Of a stretch of 6,001 bases of DNA, positions 1 to 5,665 are shown piece by piece. How positions within the stretch are numbered: position 1 is the stretch's first letter; every line of letters begins with the position of its first letter. The translations under genes and the position numbers were made by a program. This stretch comes from Planctomycetota bacterium (GTDB taxonomy: Bacteria; Planctomycetota; Phycisphaerae; Sedimentisphaerales; Anaerohalosphaeraceae), in contig DAOVVQ010000240.1 of the NCBI GenBank assembly GCA_030637065.1, forward strand, positions 1-6,001. The letters run 5' to 3'. The notes beneath the pieces are model-generated. The model was not told the DNA's origin. It was given only the letters and a program-made list of their open reading frames with translations, and searched no databases.

Positions 1-1
1 C

Positions 2-2968
2 AACCAATTAGGCGGTGAACCACAGGCGAACGGGATCAAGTTAGACTCCCAATTGCCGGGCAATGGTATTGAGATTACCGACAACACCTTGACCAACCAT
101 GATATCGACATTCTTCTCCTCAGCCAGGCAGCAACCACTGTTGTTCGATGCAACATTTTTGACGGTAGTGGCATCGGCATACACAATGATACCTCATCTG
201 CACTTGACGCAACTAATAACTGGTGGGGTGATGCGACCGGGCCGAGCGGTGAAGGTGGGGGCAGCGGTGACGCTGTGTCGACCAATGTTGATTTTTTCCC
301 CTGGTTGCTGAGTGTAAACTGCGGCGATTCTACAGTGGTCAATAGCGATTTAGCAGTGGATGATGACTGGACAGGTCTCCCGGACTATACCCAGGTCATT
401 GCTGGTTCGACAAATTATTACATAGGCCTGAACGCCTTTGACACCATCCAAGAGGCAATCGACATCGCTGACCCCTGCGATACTATCATTGTCAATGCTG
501 GAACATATGATGAGGCACTGAATATTGAGAATATTACGAACCTTACGATCAGTGGTGAAGACAAGACAACAGTTGTACTTCAGCCTTCCTGGGTGCTTGA
601 CTGGAATGTCGGAGGATACGGGGCTTCCCGTCAGGTCGTGGCTCGCAATGTCAATTCAACCGGTGTAGTACTGGAAAATATCACATTTGATTTTGACGTT
701 GTCAAAGCAAACTTTGTCTTCGGGATTATGGGTTGGGACAGTTCGGTGACCGTAGACAACTGCGTTCTCAAGAACCTGTCTGTAGATGACTTAAGTGGCG
801 GATATTATGAGCTGGCGAGTTATTTCAAGACCTCTGTATTCAGCGATTCCAATCGTGCCGATGTGACGTTTACCAACAACACGTTTATCGATGTCGGTCG
901 GGTGGGAATCGTCACGCATGACTATATAAATGCCACAATTACAGACAATACGTTTACCAAGACGACCGATGATTTTGGTTACGCGATTGAGGTCGGATCT
1001 CAATCGACGGGTGTTGTCAGTGGAAACATAATATCCGGTTATGATACAGCAGCGGCTACTGACGGAAGCGAGTCGGCAGGTATCTATATTGAAAACGCTT
1101 TCACCAATGGAGATCCTGCCGGAACAAAACCCGTTCTTGTAAGCGACAATGAAGTCTATGGTTGTCAGTATGCCATGTGGATCGGAAACGGATATGATGG
1201 CTTTGCCGGAGACATGGATATTAACGTCACCCTAAACGACAACAACTTCCATGATAATACTGATGGAGGTATTATTCTCCAGGACGAAGACATGGAACAC
1301 GGTTCATCAGTTACCGTAACCGGAAGCGGGAATACATTTAGCAATAACGGCGCTTATGGCCTGCACATTTTCACACAGGGTGACGGGGATATTACGGTTG
1401 CCCTTACCGGTGAAACGATTAGCGGTCATGACATTGGTGTAATGGTCGAAGATTCTGCTGGAGTGGGCAGTACAAGTTCGTATAGCATTGCGATTAACCA
1501 GAGCGTCATATCCGGAAACACCACGTTTGGGGTGAACAACACAATCGACAGCATTATAGTTGACGCTACGGAAAACTTCTGGGGCGACGCCTCGGGGCCA
1601 AGCGGGGCTGGCGGAGGTTCAGGTGATGCGGTTTCTACGTATGTGGATTTCTTCCCTTGGTATATCAACATGTCAGGCCAGATGACTATCCCAGTTGGCG
1701 ATATTGTTGTCGATGATGACTGGACAGGATTGCCTGACTGGACTGTCGTAACGGCAAGTTCTCTGGATTACTTCATCGGCTATGACGCATTTGCCACCAT
1801 CCAGGAAGCTGTTACAGCCGCAGAAGCAGGTGAACTGATTTCCGTATATGGTGGGACCTATGTAGAGCAGGGACAGATTGTTATCGATAAGGACCTGAAC
1901 ATCGCAGGTGATCCCGCCGACAGGCCCGTGGTCAAAACCGATCAGGATACATCGACTTCCGGCGATCCCAGGGGCTGGTGGCTGGTAGACACCGGCGTTA
2001 CTCTTAACCTGCAGTATCTGGTTCTTGACGGTGCCGGGCACAATGTTTACCAGGGTATCCGTCATAAGGGCCAGGGCACAATACTCAATGTTGATTTTGT
2101 CAACATTAAGTACCCATCTGTTTATAGTGGTGTTGCAGTTGCCGCCTTCGGTACCGGTCCGGTAGACTTTGTAGATTGCGACTTCAGTGAGATCGGACGT
2201 ATCGGCGTACTTTACTTCGGTGGCGGTGTAAACACATCTCTGTTCCACGGCAACAGCTATACGGGTAAAGGTGTGGGCGACTGGCTTGACTATGGTGTCG
2301 AAGCAGGCGGAGGCGCTCAGATCAGCGTATCGGGCTGCTTGATATCCGACTGTGTCGGCGTGGCGGCTTCTGACGGTTCCACTTCCGCCGGTATCCTCGT
2401 TACAACTTACTTCGGCCCGGGAACCGAGGCTGATATCAGACACAACCGCATAAACAACTGCACAACAGCTATAGCGGACGGTTACAACGAAACCGACACA
2501 GCGGTAGTTACCGCCAATTACAACAGCTTTATGGGCAATGATGAAGGCGTTGACAATACCGGCATCAACACGGCGGATGCTACTTATAACTACTGGGGCG
2601 ATCCGAGCGGGCCGTACGATCCCAACGGAGTATCTGAAACGGACGGCGAAATTTGTAGTGACGTCTTGACAATAAAGAACTCCGATGGGCTCGGAAGCAG
2701 CGTCGAAGACTTGAATGTGGAGTATTGCCCGTGGCTGGCGGCTCCGATGTCCACATCCGTGTATCCATACCTGCTTGGCGATCTTGACTTCGATGGTGAC
2801 GTCGACATAGTAGATTTCTCTATCTATGCGGGTAACTACCTGAAAGAACTCCCGGCAATGGGAGGTGCTCCTTTGGCGATGGGCGAATTGTATCTGGTAG
2901 ATGATCCGGCACAGAGTGCTTCGAGACCAAGAGCAACTTCGCAATGCTCGCCTGACAATCCACTCTAA
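2..2968 (+). CDS. Modular right-handed beta-helix protein with C-terminal dockerin (5'-partial)
   Basis: A long repetitive protein rich in N, G, D, T and V with the short beta-strand pattern of right-handed parallel beta-helices (pectate-lyase/NosD-like fold). The frame is open to the left edge, through codons reading NQLGGEPQANGIKLDSQ, so the TTG at 53 is not a real start; signal peptide and N-terminus lie outside. Two long modules are visible. Each opens with a DDDWTGLPD segment (359-385 and 1712-1738), then an AF-TIQEA-GTY stretch typical of the first coil of such helices, and each ends with N-[W/F/Y]-WGD-[A/P]-[S/T]-GP (218, 1574, 2588). The C-terminus carries one dockerin-like calcium loop, GDLDFDGDVDIVDF (2777-2818), plus a helix; classical type I dockerins have two such loops. 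No catalytic residues can be assigned. Likely secreted or surface-exposed, possibly binding or cleaving polysaccharide; substrate unknown. Fold call is firm, function is not. Confidence 0.88.
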   Translation, partial: NQLGGEPQANGIKLDSQLPGNGIEITDNTLTNHDIDILLLSQAATTVVRCNIFDGSGIGIHNDTSSALDATNNWWGDATGPSGEGGGSGDAVSTNVDFFPWLLSVNCGDSTVVNSDLAVDDDWTGLPDYTQVIAGSTNYYIGLNAFDTIQEAIDIADPCDTIIVNAGTYDEALNIENITNLTISGEDKTTVVLQPSWVLDWNVGGYGASRQVVARNVNSTGVVLENITFDFDVVKANFVFGIMGWDSSVTVDNCVLKNLSVDDLSGGYYELASYFKTSVFSDSNRADVTFTNNTFIDVGRVGIVTHDYINATITDNTFTKTTDDFGYAIEVGSQSTGVVSGNIISGYDTAAATDGSESAGIYIENAFTNGDPAGTKPVLVSDNEVYGCQYAMWIGNGYDGFAGDMDINVTLNDNNFHDNTDGGIILQDEDMEHGSSVTVTGSGNTFSNNGAYGLHIFTQGDGDITVALTGETISGHDIGVMVEDSAGVGSTSSYSIAINQSVISGNTTFGVNNTIDSIIVDATENFWGDASGPSGAGGGSGDAVSTYVDFFPWYINMSGQMTIPVGDIVVDDDWTGLPDWTVVTASSLDYFIGYDAFATIQEAVTAAEAGELISVYGGTYVEQGQIVIDKDLNIAGDPADRPVVKTDQDTSTSGDPRGWWLVDTGVTLNLQYLVLDGAGHNVYQGIRHKGQGTILNVDFVNIKYPSVYSGVAVAAFGTGPVDFVDCDFSEIGRIGVLYFGGGVNTSLFHGNSYTGKGVGDWLDYGVEAGGGAQISVSGCLISDCVGVAASDGSTSAGILVTTYFGPGTEADIRHNRINNCTTAIADGYNETDTAVVTANYNSFMGNDEGVDNTGINTADATYNYWGDPSGPYDPNGVSETDGEICSDVLTIKNSDGLGSSVEDLNVEYCPWLAAPMSTSVYPYLLGDLDFDGDVDIVDFSIYAGNYLKELPAMGGAPLAMGELYLVDDPAQSASRPRATSQCSPDNPL
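218..514 (+). repeat. Beta-helix module junction, copy 1
   Basis: This stretch encodes the end of one beta-helix module and the beginning of the next, from NWWGDATGPSG through DFFPW and DDDWTGLPD to the GTYDE turn. It is paralogous to 1574-1867, with almost the same length (297 against 294 bases). In the first 29 residues I count 25 identities, while many third codon positions differ, which points to an old duplication kept under protein-level selection. Confidence 0.8.
1574..1867 (+). repeat. Beta-helix module junction, copy 2
   Basis: Second copy of the module junction at 218-514: NFWGDASGPSG, then DFFPW, DDDWTGLPD and GTYVE. The two copies are offset by about 1,355 bases. A third, eroded junction starts at 2588 with NYWGDPSGP, but there the dockerin replaces the next module. 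Confidence 0.8.
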
Positions 2969-2989
2969 CCGAATCATGACATTAGTTAT

Positions 2990-3035
2990 GGGCTGCGAGC
3001 CTTTCTTTCTCCTCCGGGCTCGCAGCCCTGTTTTT
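2990..3035 (+). terminator. Intrinsic terminator of the beta-helix gene
   Basis: A perfect 12-bp inverted repeat (GGGCTGCGAGCC at 2990-3001, GGCTCGCAGCCC at 3017-3028) with a 15-base pyrimidine-rich loop is followed by TGTTTTT. It starts 21 bases after the stop codon of the beta-helix gene. The T-tract is only on the plus strand. The convergent reductase gene could also transcribe the hairpin, but its transcript would lack the U-run. Confidence 0.9.
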
Positions 3036-3076
3036 AGAATTCAAGAACTCACATTTTGTTCAAGTATTCAGCATGG

Positions 3077-4069
3077 TTACTGGTTTAGGATTTGGTCTAT
3101 CTTTTCTAATTCCTCTGGGGCGAAATCGAGGTTTTTCAGGGTTGCTATATTTTGCTCTACCTGCTCGACTTTGCTGGCTCCGATTAGTGTTGATGTTACC
3201 CTTTTGTCCCGCAATGTCCATGCGAGGGCGAGTTGGGCCATTGTCTGGCCTCTGGCGGCGGCTATTTCGTTAAGCGCCCTGATCCTTGTCAGCAGGTCTT
3301 CGGTTATGTCCTGGCGTTTGAGGAACTCGCTGGGCTTGGCTACGCGGGAGTCGTCTGGTATTCCGTTGAGGTACCTGTCGGTCAGTCGGCCTTTGGCCAA
3401 GGGGCAAAATACGATACAGCCGATGCCCTCGTCCTCGAGCGTATCGAGGAGGCCCTGCTCGATGGTGCGGTTCAGCATAGAATATCGCACCTGGTGGATG
3501 AGGCAGTGTCGGCCCATCTGTTTTAAGGTTGCGGCGGCTTTGGCGGTTTGCTCGGGGTTGTAATTAGAGATTCCGGCGTAGAGGGCCTTTCCCTGGCTGA
3601 TCGCCTGGTCGAGGGTCTCCATTGTCTCTTCGATCGGCGTGTTTGGGTCGGGCCGGTGTGAGTAGAATATGTCGACGTAATCGAGGCCGAGGCGTTTTAA
3701 GCTCTGGTCGAGGCTGGCGGTCAGGTACTTTTTCGAGCCCCATTCGCCGTAGGGTCCGGGCCACATGAGGTATCCGGCCTTGGTCGAGATTATCAGCTCG
3801 TCGCGATATTGTGCCAGCTCCGTCTTCATGATCCTGCCGAAGGTCGCCTCCGCCGAGCCGGGCGGGGGGCCGTAGTTGTTTGCGATGTCGGCATGCGATA
3901 CGTCGAGGCCAATTGCCCACTTGATCATGGCGCTGGAGGTCGCGAACGAGACGTCCTGGCTGAAACTGTGCCACAGGCCCAGGGATACGGCTGGGGGCAG
4001 CAGGCCGCTTTTGCCGCAGCGATTGTATTTCATATTTTCGTATCGATTTTCGGTCAGTGCGTCCGGCAT
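3077..4069 (-). CDS. Aldo/keto reductase, L-glyceraldehyde 3-phosphate reductase (YghZ/AKR14) type
   Basis: A 330-residue NADPH-dependent (alpha/beta)8-barrel reductase. It is recognisably similar along its length to E. coli YghZ (GpR), which reduces L-glyceraldehyde 3-phosphate and methylglyoxal in the cytosol. Matching blocks include CGKSGL, SLGLWH, ANNYGPPPGSAE, RDELIISTKAGY, MWPGPYG, SLDQSLKR and DYVDIFYSHR. The catalytic tetrad is intact at D61, Y66, K97 and H138, and an IGAS motif (296-299) of the cofactor site is present near the C-terminus. I chose the ATG at 4069 over the one at 4084: GGAG lies nine bases upstream of it, while the 4084 ATG has no purine-rich site, and the 4069 start puts D61 and Y66 at the same positions as in YghZ as I recall it. 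The C-terminus is about 15 residues shorter than in E. coli. Monocistronic, convergent with the beta-helix gene. The physiological substrate here is inferred, not shown. Confidence 0.93.
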   Translation of the reverse strand: MPDALTENRYENMKYNRCGKSGLLPPAVSLGLWHSFSQDVSFATSSAMIKWAIGLDVSHADIANNYGPPPGSAEATFGRIMKTELAQYRDELIISTKAGYLMWPGPYGEWGSKKYLTASLDQSLKRLGLDYVDIFYSHRPDPNTPIEETMETLDQAISQGKALYAGISNYNPEQTAKAAATLKQMGRHCLIHQVRYSMLNRTIEQGLLDTLEDEGIGCIVFCPLAKGRLTDRYLNGIPDDSRVAKPSEFLKRQDITEDLLTRIRALNEIAAARGQTMAQLALAWTLRDKRVTSTLIGASKVEQVEQNIATLKNLDFAPEELEKIDQILNQ

Positions 4070-4102
4070 TTTAGCGATCTCCATTGGTTTAACGAAAAAC
4101 TG

Positions 4103-4131
4103 AGCTTATCGCGCGGACCGGCTGATGTCAA
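4103..4131 (-). promoter_or_regulatory. Possible sigma-70 promoter of the aldo/keto reductase gene
   Basis: Read on the minus strand there is a perfect TTGACA (4126-4131), and 15 to 17 bases further on the weak -10 candidates GATAAG (4105-4110) or TAAGCT (4103-4108). Transcription would begin near 4097, giving a leader of about 28 bases to the ATG at 4069. The -35 is convincing and the -10 is not. Confidence 0.4.
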
Positions 4132-4150
4132 TGTAAAAGGGCGGCGGAGG

Positions 4151-4249
4151 GACGGATGAATATCGAATAACGAATGTCCAATATCGAATTTCGAAGGGTT
4201 GAGGCGGCTTTGCCGATGAAATAAGTGGTGCGAAAAATCGCACCCTACG
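4151..4249. repeat. Composite intergenic repeat, copy A
   Basis: Four blocks in order: an ATCGAA-rich tract (ATATCGAAT twice, with TTCGAAGGGT at 4190-4199); a small hairpin GAGGCGGCTTTGCCG (CGGC/GCCG stem at 4205-4215); a short AT-rich spacer; and a perfect 7-bp hairpin with an AAAA loop, GGTGCGA/TCGCACC (4227-4244), followed by CTACG. Copy B lies about 190 bases to the right. Similar ATCGAA-type intergenic repeats occur in planctomycete genomes as I recall; I cannot search to confirm the family. No coding potential. Confidence 0.7.
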
Positions 4250-4269
4250 TTTACCGGGTAGTTGATTGC

Positions 4270-4289
4270 AGGGCTAAAGCCCTTTTTTT
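4270..4289. repeat. TAAA-loop palindrome followed by T7
   Basis: AGGGC (4270-4274) pairs with GCCCT (4279-4283) around a TAAA loop, and seven T residues follow (4283-4289). It resembles a minimal plus-strand terminator, but no plus-strand gene ends here and both flanking genes are on the minus strand. I therefore read it as a small palindromic repeat, of the same design as the one at 4301-4335. Confidence 0.5.
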
Positions 4290-4300
4290 GGGGGGTGTTG

Positions 4301-4335
4301 TGGCTGGTCTCCGCTCTAAAGAGCGGAGTTAGTCA
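4301..4335. repeat. Extended palindrome with TAAA loop
   Basis: CTCCGCTC (4309-4316) pairs with GAGCGGAG (4321-4328) around TAAA. Beyond a small internal loop the outer arms TGGCT (4301-4305) and AGTCA (4331-4335) also pair, with one G-T. There is no T-run, so it is not an intrinsic terminator on either strand. Confidence 0.55.
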
Positions 4336-4344
4336 GGAGGGCGG

Positions 4345-4432
4345 GACGGGTGAATATCGAATATCAAATTTCGAAGGGTGGAGGCGGCTTTGCCGCGGTT
4401 AAATTTATTGCGTGGGCCGAGGCCCACCCTGA
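4345..4432. repeat. Composite intergenic repeat, copy B
   Basis: Same block order as copy A. The TGAATATCGAAT / TTCGAAGGGT tract is about 20 bases shorter than in A. It is followed by the GAGGCGGCTTTGCCG hairpin (here GCGGC/GCCGC, 4384-4396), an AT-rich spacer, and a final hairpin GTGGGCC/GGCCCAC (4412-4427) with CCT after it. The last stem differs in sequence from that of copy A but occupies the same place. Confidence 0.7.
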
Positions 4433-4497
4433 GGCTGCGGATGAGGCGCGGGCGTGGTGGGTTGCGGGGGTTTAGCGTTATTTTGGTGGCTAATGGG

Positions 4498-4716
4498 TTA
4501 GCAGTAGCACTCGGCGGGGTGTAGCGAGACGAGGGTTTTTGTGCCCTTTGTCTCGTAGCTGACCTTGCCTTCGCGAGCGAGCCATCCGAGGCCCTGGTAT
4601 GCGACCTGTGCCTTGAGCTTGGTCAGCTTGGGGAGGTCTGCTATGCTGACGGGGCTGTCTTTTGTTGATAATACCTGCCAAATCTGGCCTGCGGCCTGTC
4701 CAATCGTTTCTTGCAT
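4498..4716 (-). CDS. Small winged helix-turn-helix protein (DUF2582-like)
   Basis: A 72-residue protein starting at ATG 4716, preceded by GGAAAGG seven bases upstream. The sequence fits one winged-helix domain. IGQAAGQIWQVL (about 5-16) would be helix 1, VSIADLPKLTKL (23-34) helix 2, AQVAYQGLGWLAREGKV (36-52) the recognition helix and turn, and the VSYETKGTKTLVSL stretch (52-65) the wing. The combination of AG-IW, LGWLAREGK and the total length matches the small DUF2582 (winged helix) family, whose role is not established. No second domain, membrane segment or sensor is present. It ends in ECYC, two cysteines that could bind metal or be incidental. Transcribed alone: the next gene to the left is more than 400 bases away, and no good terminator follows. 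DNA binding is inferred from the fold only. Confidence 0.75.
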   Translation of the reverse strand: MQETIGQAAGQIWQVLSTKDSPVSIADLPKLTKLKAQVAYQGLGWLAREGKVSYETKGTKTLVSLHPAECYC

Positions 4717-4925
4717 CTTAAAACCTTTCCAAAGTTAAAATCGCCGAAAAACCGGCTTGGTGTTAAATATCGAACACTCCTACCTCATTTATCGGCAGAT
4801 TTGGCGGTCAAAACGAACAATATTTTTAATTTTACCATTACGGACGGTGCGGATGTGAAATATAGACGAGGGAGTGTTTGGCTCCGGTGGATCGCAGTTG
4901 TCCGGTCGGTTCGGCGTGAATTATC
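4717..4925. other. Divergent intergenic region, AT-rich core
   Basis: Spacer between the winged-helix gene (leftward) and the promoter at 4926 (rightward). It holds an AT-rich block around 4815-4840 and a small GCCG/CGGC inverted repeat at 4743-4757. An 8-bp inverted repeat, AACACTCC (about 4773) against GGAGTGTT (about 4872), is separated by some 90 bases. The winged-helix gene must be transcribed from here, but I see no convincing -35/-10 pair for it on the minus strand. Confidence 0.35.
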
Positions 4926-4954
4926 TTGATTTTGGAGGGCTCATGTGGTATAAT
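4926..4954 (+). promoter_or_regulatory. Strong sigma-70-type promoter with extended -10
   Basis: TTGATT (4926-4931), a 17-base spacer and a perfect TATAAT (4949-4954), with TG one base before the -10 (extended -10). The expected start is an A near 4961. It is the best promoter match in the window. It points at the leader and small ORF at 4961-5417. The same bases can be read as a Shine-Dalgarno plus start codon, so the call is not certain. Confidence 0.65.
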
Positions 4955-5022
4955 GTACTCATCGTTGGGGGAGTAATTTCAGACAGTAACGGGGCTGGAT
5001 AGCAGCAGGGTGGTAAAGTATC

Positions 5023-5055
5023 GTGGGGTGAGTAGTTAGTGTGGGGTGGGTAGTT
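5023..5055 (+). repeat. Two 15-bp direct repeats in the leader
   Basis: GTGGGGTGAGTAGTT (5023-5037) and GTGGGGTGGGTAGTT (5041-5055) differ at one base and are spaced 18 bases apart. A looser third relative, GGGGGAGTAATT, lies at about 4967-4978. Both the outermost copies are followed by CAGACAG. The purpose is unknown. Confidence 0.6.
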
Positions 5056-5081
5056 CCAGACAGCATCGCGAGTGTTCAATA

Positions 5082-5104
5082 ACCGTTAGCCGAAACGGTC
5101 TTTT
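5082..5104 (+). promoter_or_regulatory. Leader hairpin upstream of the small ORF
   Basis: ACCGTT (5082-5087) pairs with AACGGT (5094-5099) around a six-base loop and is followed by CTTTT. It lies about 120 bases after the predicted transcription start and ends 12 bases before the GGGAGGG ribosome-binding site. It could act as a weak attenuator or simply be leader structure. No known riboswitch consensus is recognisable. Confidence 0.3.
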
Positions 5105-5129
5105 CGCAATTACCTGGGAGGGTGATGAA

Positions 5130-5417
5130 ATGACTAAGAGGGTAGAGTGTACAGTAGTACGGTCTGAGCCGCTGGCGCGGGGGCGCAGTGTTGTCTCGGG
5201 GCAGGAGAGCGATCCGAGCGGTTCGAGCAGCATCGTGCCGGTTTCCAAAACCAGCCAGCGGGGCCACGGTCCACACGGCTATAGCGTCGGTGCGCCAGCG
5301 GTCGATGCCGGCGATGACGGCGGCGAAGGCGGTCCGAGTGGCCCGATGGGTATATTTGGTGTGTACGGTCCGCGCGTAGAGGTTCCGCGAGGACTGGCTC
5401 TTGATGTTGCGGCGTAA
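5130..5417 (+). CDS. Hypothetical small Gly/Ser/Pro-rich protein
   Basis: A possible 95-residue protein that I do not recognise. The ATG at 5130 has GGGAGGG seven bases upstream. The frame is also open from a GTG at 5046, but no ribosome-binding site supports that start. The N-terminal 20 residues are basic (MTKRVECTVVRSEPLARGRS), the middle is rich in S, G and H, and residues 59-75 are acidic and glycine-rich (DAGDDGGEGG). There is no signal peptide, membrane segment or familiar motif, and composition suggests disorder. The promoter at 4926-4954 with a leader of about 170 bases would drive it. No terminator is visible after the stop. It may be a lineage-specific protein, or the region may be a non-coding transcript with an incidental open frame; third-position bases show no strong bias. 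Confidence 0.4.
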   Translation: MTKRVECTVVRSEPLARGRSVVSGQESDPSGSSSIVPVSKTSQRGHGPHGYSVGAPAVDAGDDGGEGGPSGPMGIFGVYGPRVEVPRGLALDVAA

Positions 5418-5421
5418 TCTG

Positions 5422-5491
5422 TCGTCTGGCGGACGAGGGCGGTTAATGGCGGTCGATTGCGGACGAGGGCAGATCGCTGGTGGACGATGGC
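5422..5491. repeat. Three imperfect GC-rich direct repeats
   Basis: Three related units follow the small ORF: TCGTCTGGCGGACGAGGGC (5422-5440), TCGATTGCGGACGAGGGC (5453-5470) and TCGCTGGTGGACGATGGC (5474-5491). GGACGAGGGC is exact in the first two. Spacing is irregular (31 and 21 bases), unlike a CRISPR or a simple tandem repeat. Confidence 0.5.
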
Positions 5492-5546
5492 GGACAGCGG
5501 TTGTGGCGGGGCGGTTAAGGTAAGTGTTTGGTCATTTCTTTTGACA

Positions 5547-5596
5547 CAAAAAAATGGCGAGGCTAATGGAAAATCCCGTTTCCACTAATCCTCGCC
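5547..5596 (-). terminator. Intrinsic terminator of the FlgM-like gene
   Basis: On the minus strand GGCGAGG (5590-5596) pairs with CCTCGCC (5556-5562). After a small internal loop TGGAAA (5579-5584) pairs with TTTCCA (5567-5572). The hairpin is followed by ATTTTTTT (5548-5555). It lies about 70 bases beyond the stop codon of the minus-strand gene at 5666. The plus strand has no T-run after the hairpin, so it does not serve the small ORF to its left. Confidence 0.85.
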
Positions 5597-5665
5597 GAAG
5601 TTCGATAATCCCTTACTTTCTCTTGCGGCAGCCGTCCGTGGCCAGCCGACTTGTAGACCTTTCTA

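Noticed and set aside
53..55. TTG as the start codon of the beta-helix protein
   Set aside because: The frame stays open with beta-helix-like sequence to the window edge, and no ribosome-binding site precedes the TTG. The gene is cut by the window.
1673..2977. 434-codon open frame on the minus strand
   Set aside because: It lies wholly antisense to the beta-helix modules and dockerin, has no recognisable domain, and its openness follows from the codon use of the plus-strand gene.
2901..3563. 220-codon plus-strand open frame across the gene boundary
   Set aside because: It runs through the terminator and antisense to the clearly homologous aldo/keto reductase.
4270..4289. Intrinsic terminator on the plus strand
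   Set aside because: The stem is only five base pairs and no plus-strand gene precedes it; it fits better as a palindromic repeat like its neighbour.
4711..4929. 72-codon plus-strand open frame
   Set aside because: It begins antisense to the start of the winged-helix gene, has no ribosome-binding site and no familiar motif, and ends inside the promoter region.
5046..5129. GTG start extending the small ORF by 28 codons
   Set aside because: The GTG lies inside the direct repeat with no Shine-Dalgarno, while the ATG at 5130 has a strong one.
4961..5129. Riboswitch in the leader
   Set aside because: The length is suitable, but no consensus core of a known class is recognisable and only one short hairpin can be drawn with confidence.
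5422..5491. CRISPR-like array
   Set aside because: Units are imperfect, spacers would be only 3 to 12 bases and unequal, and no cas gene is nearby.
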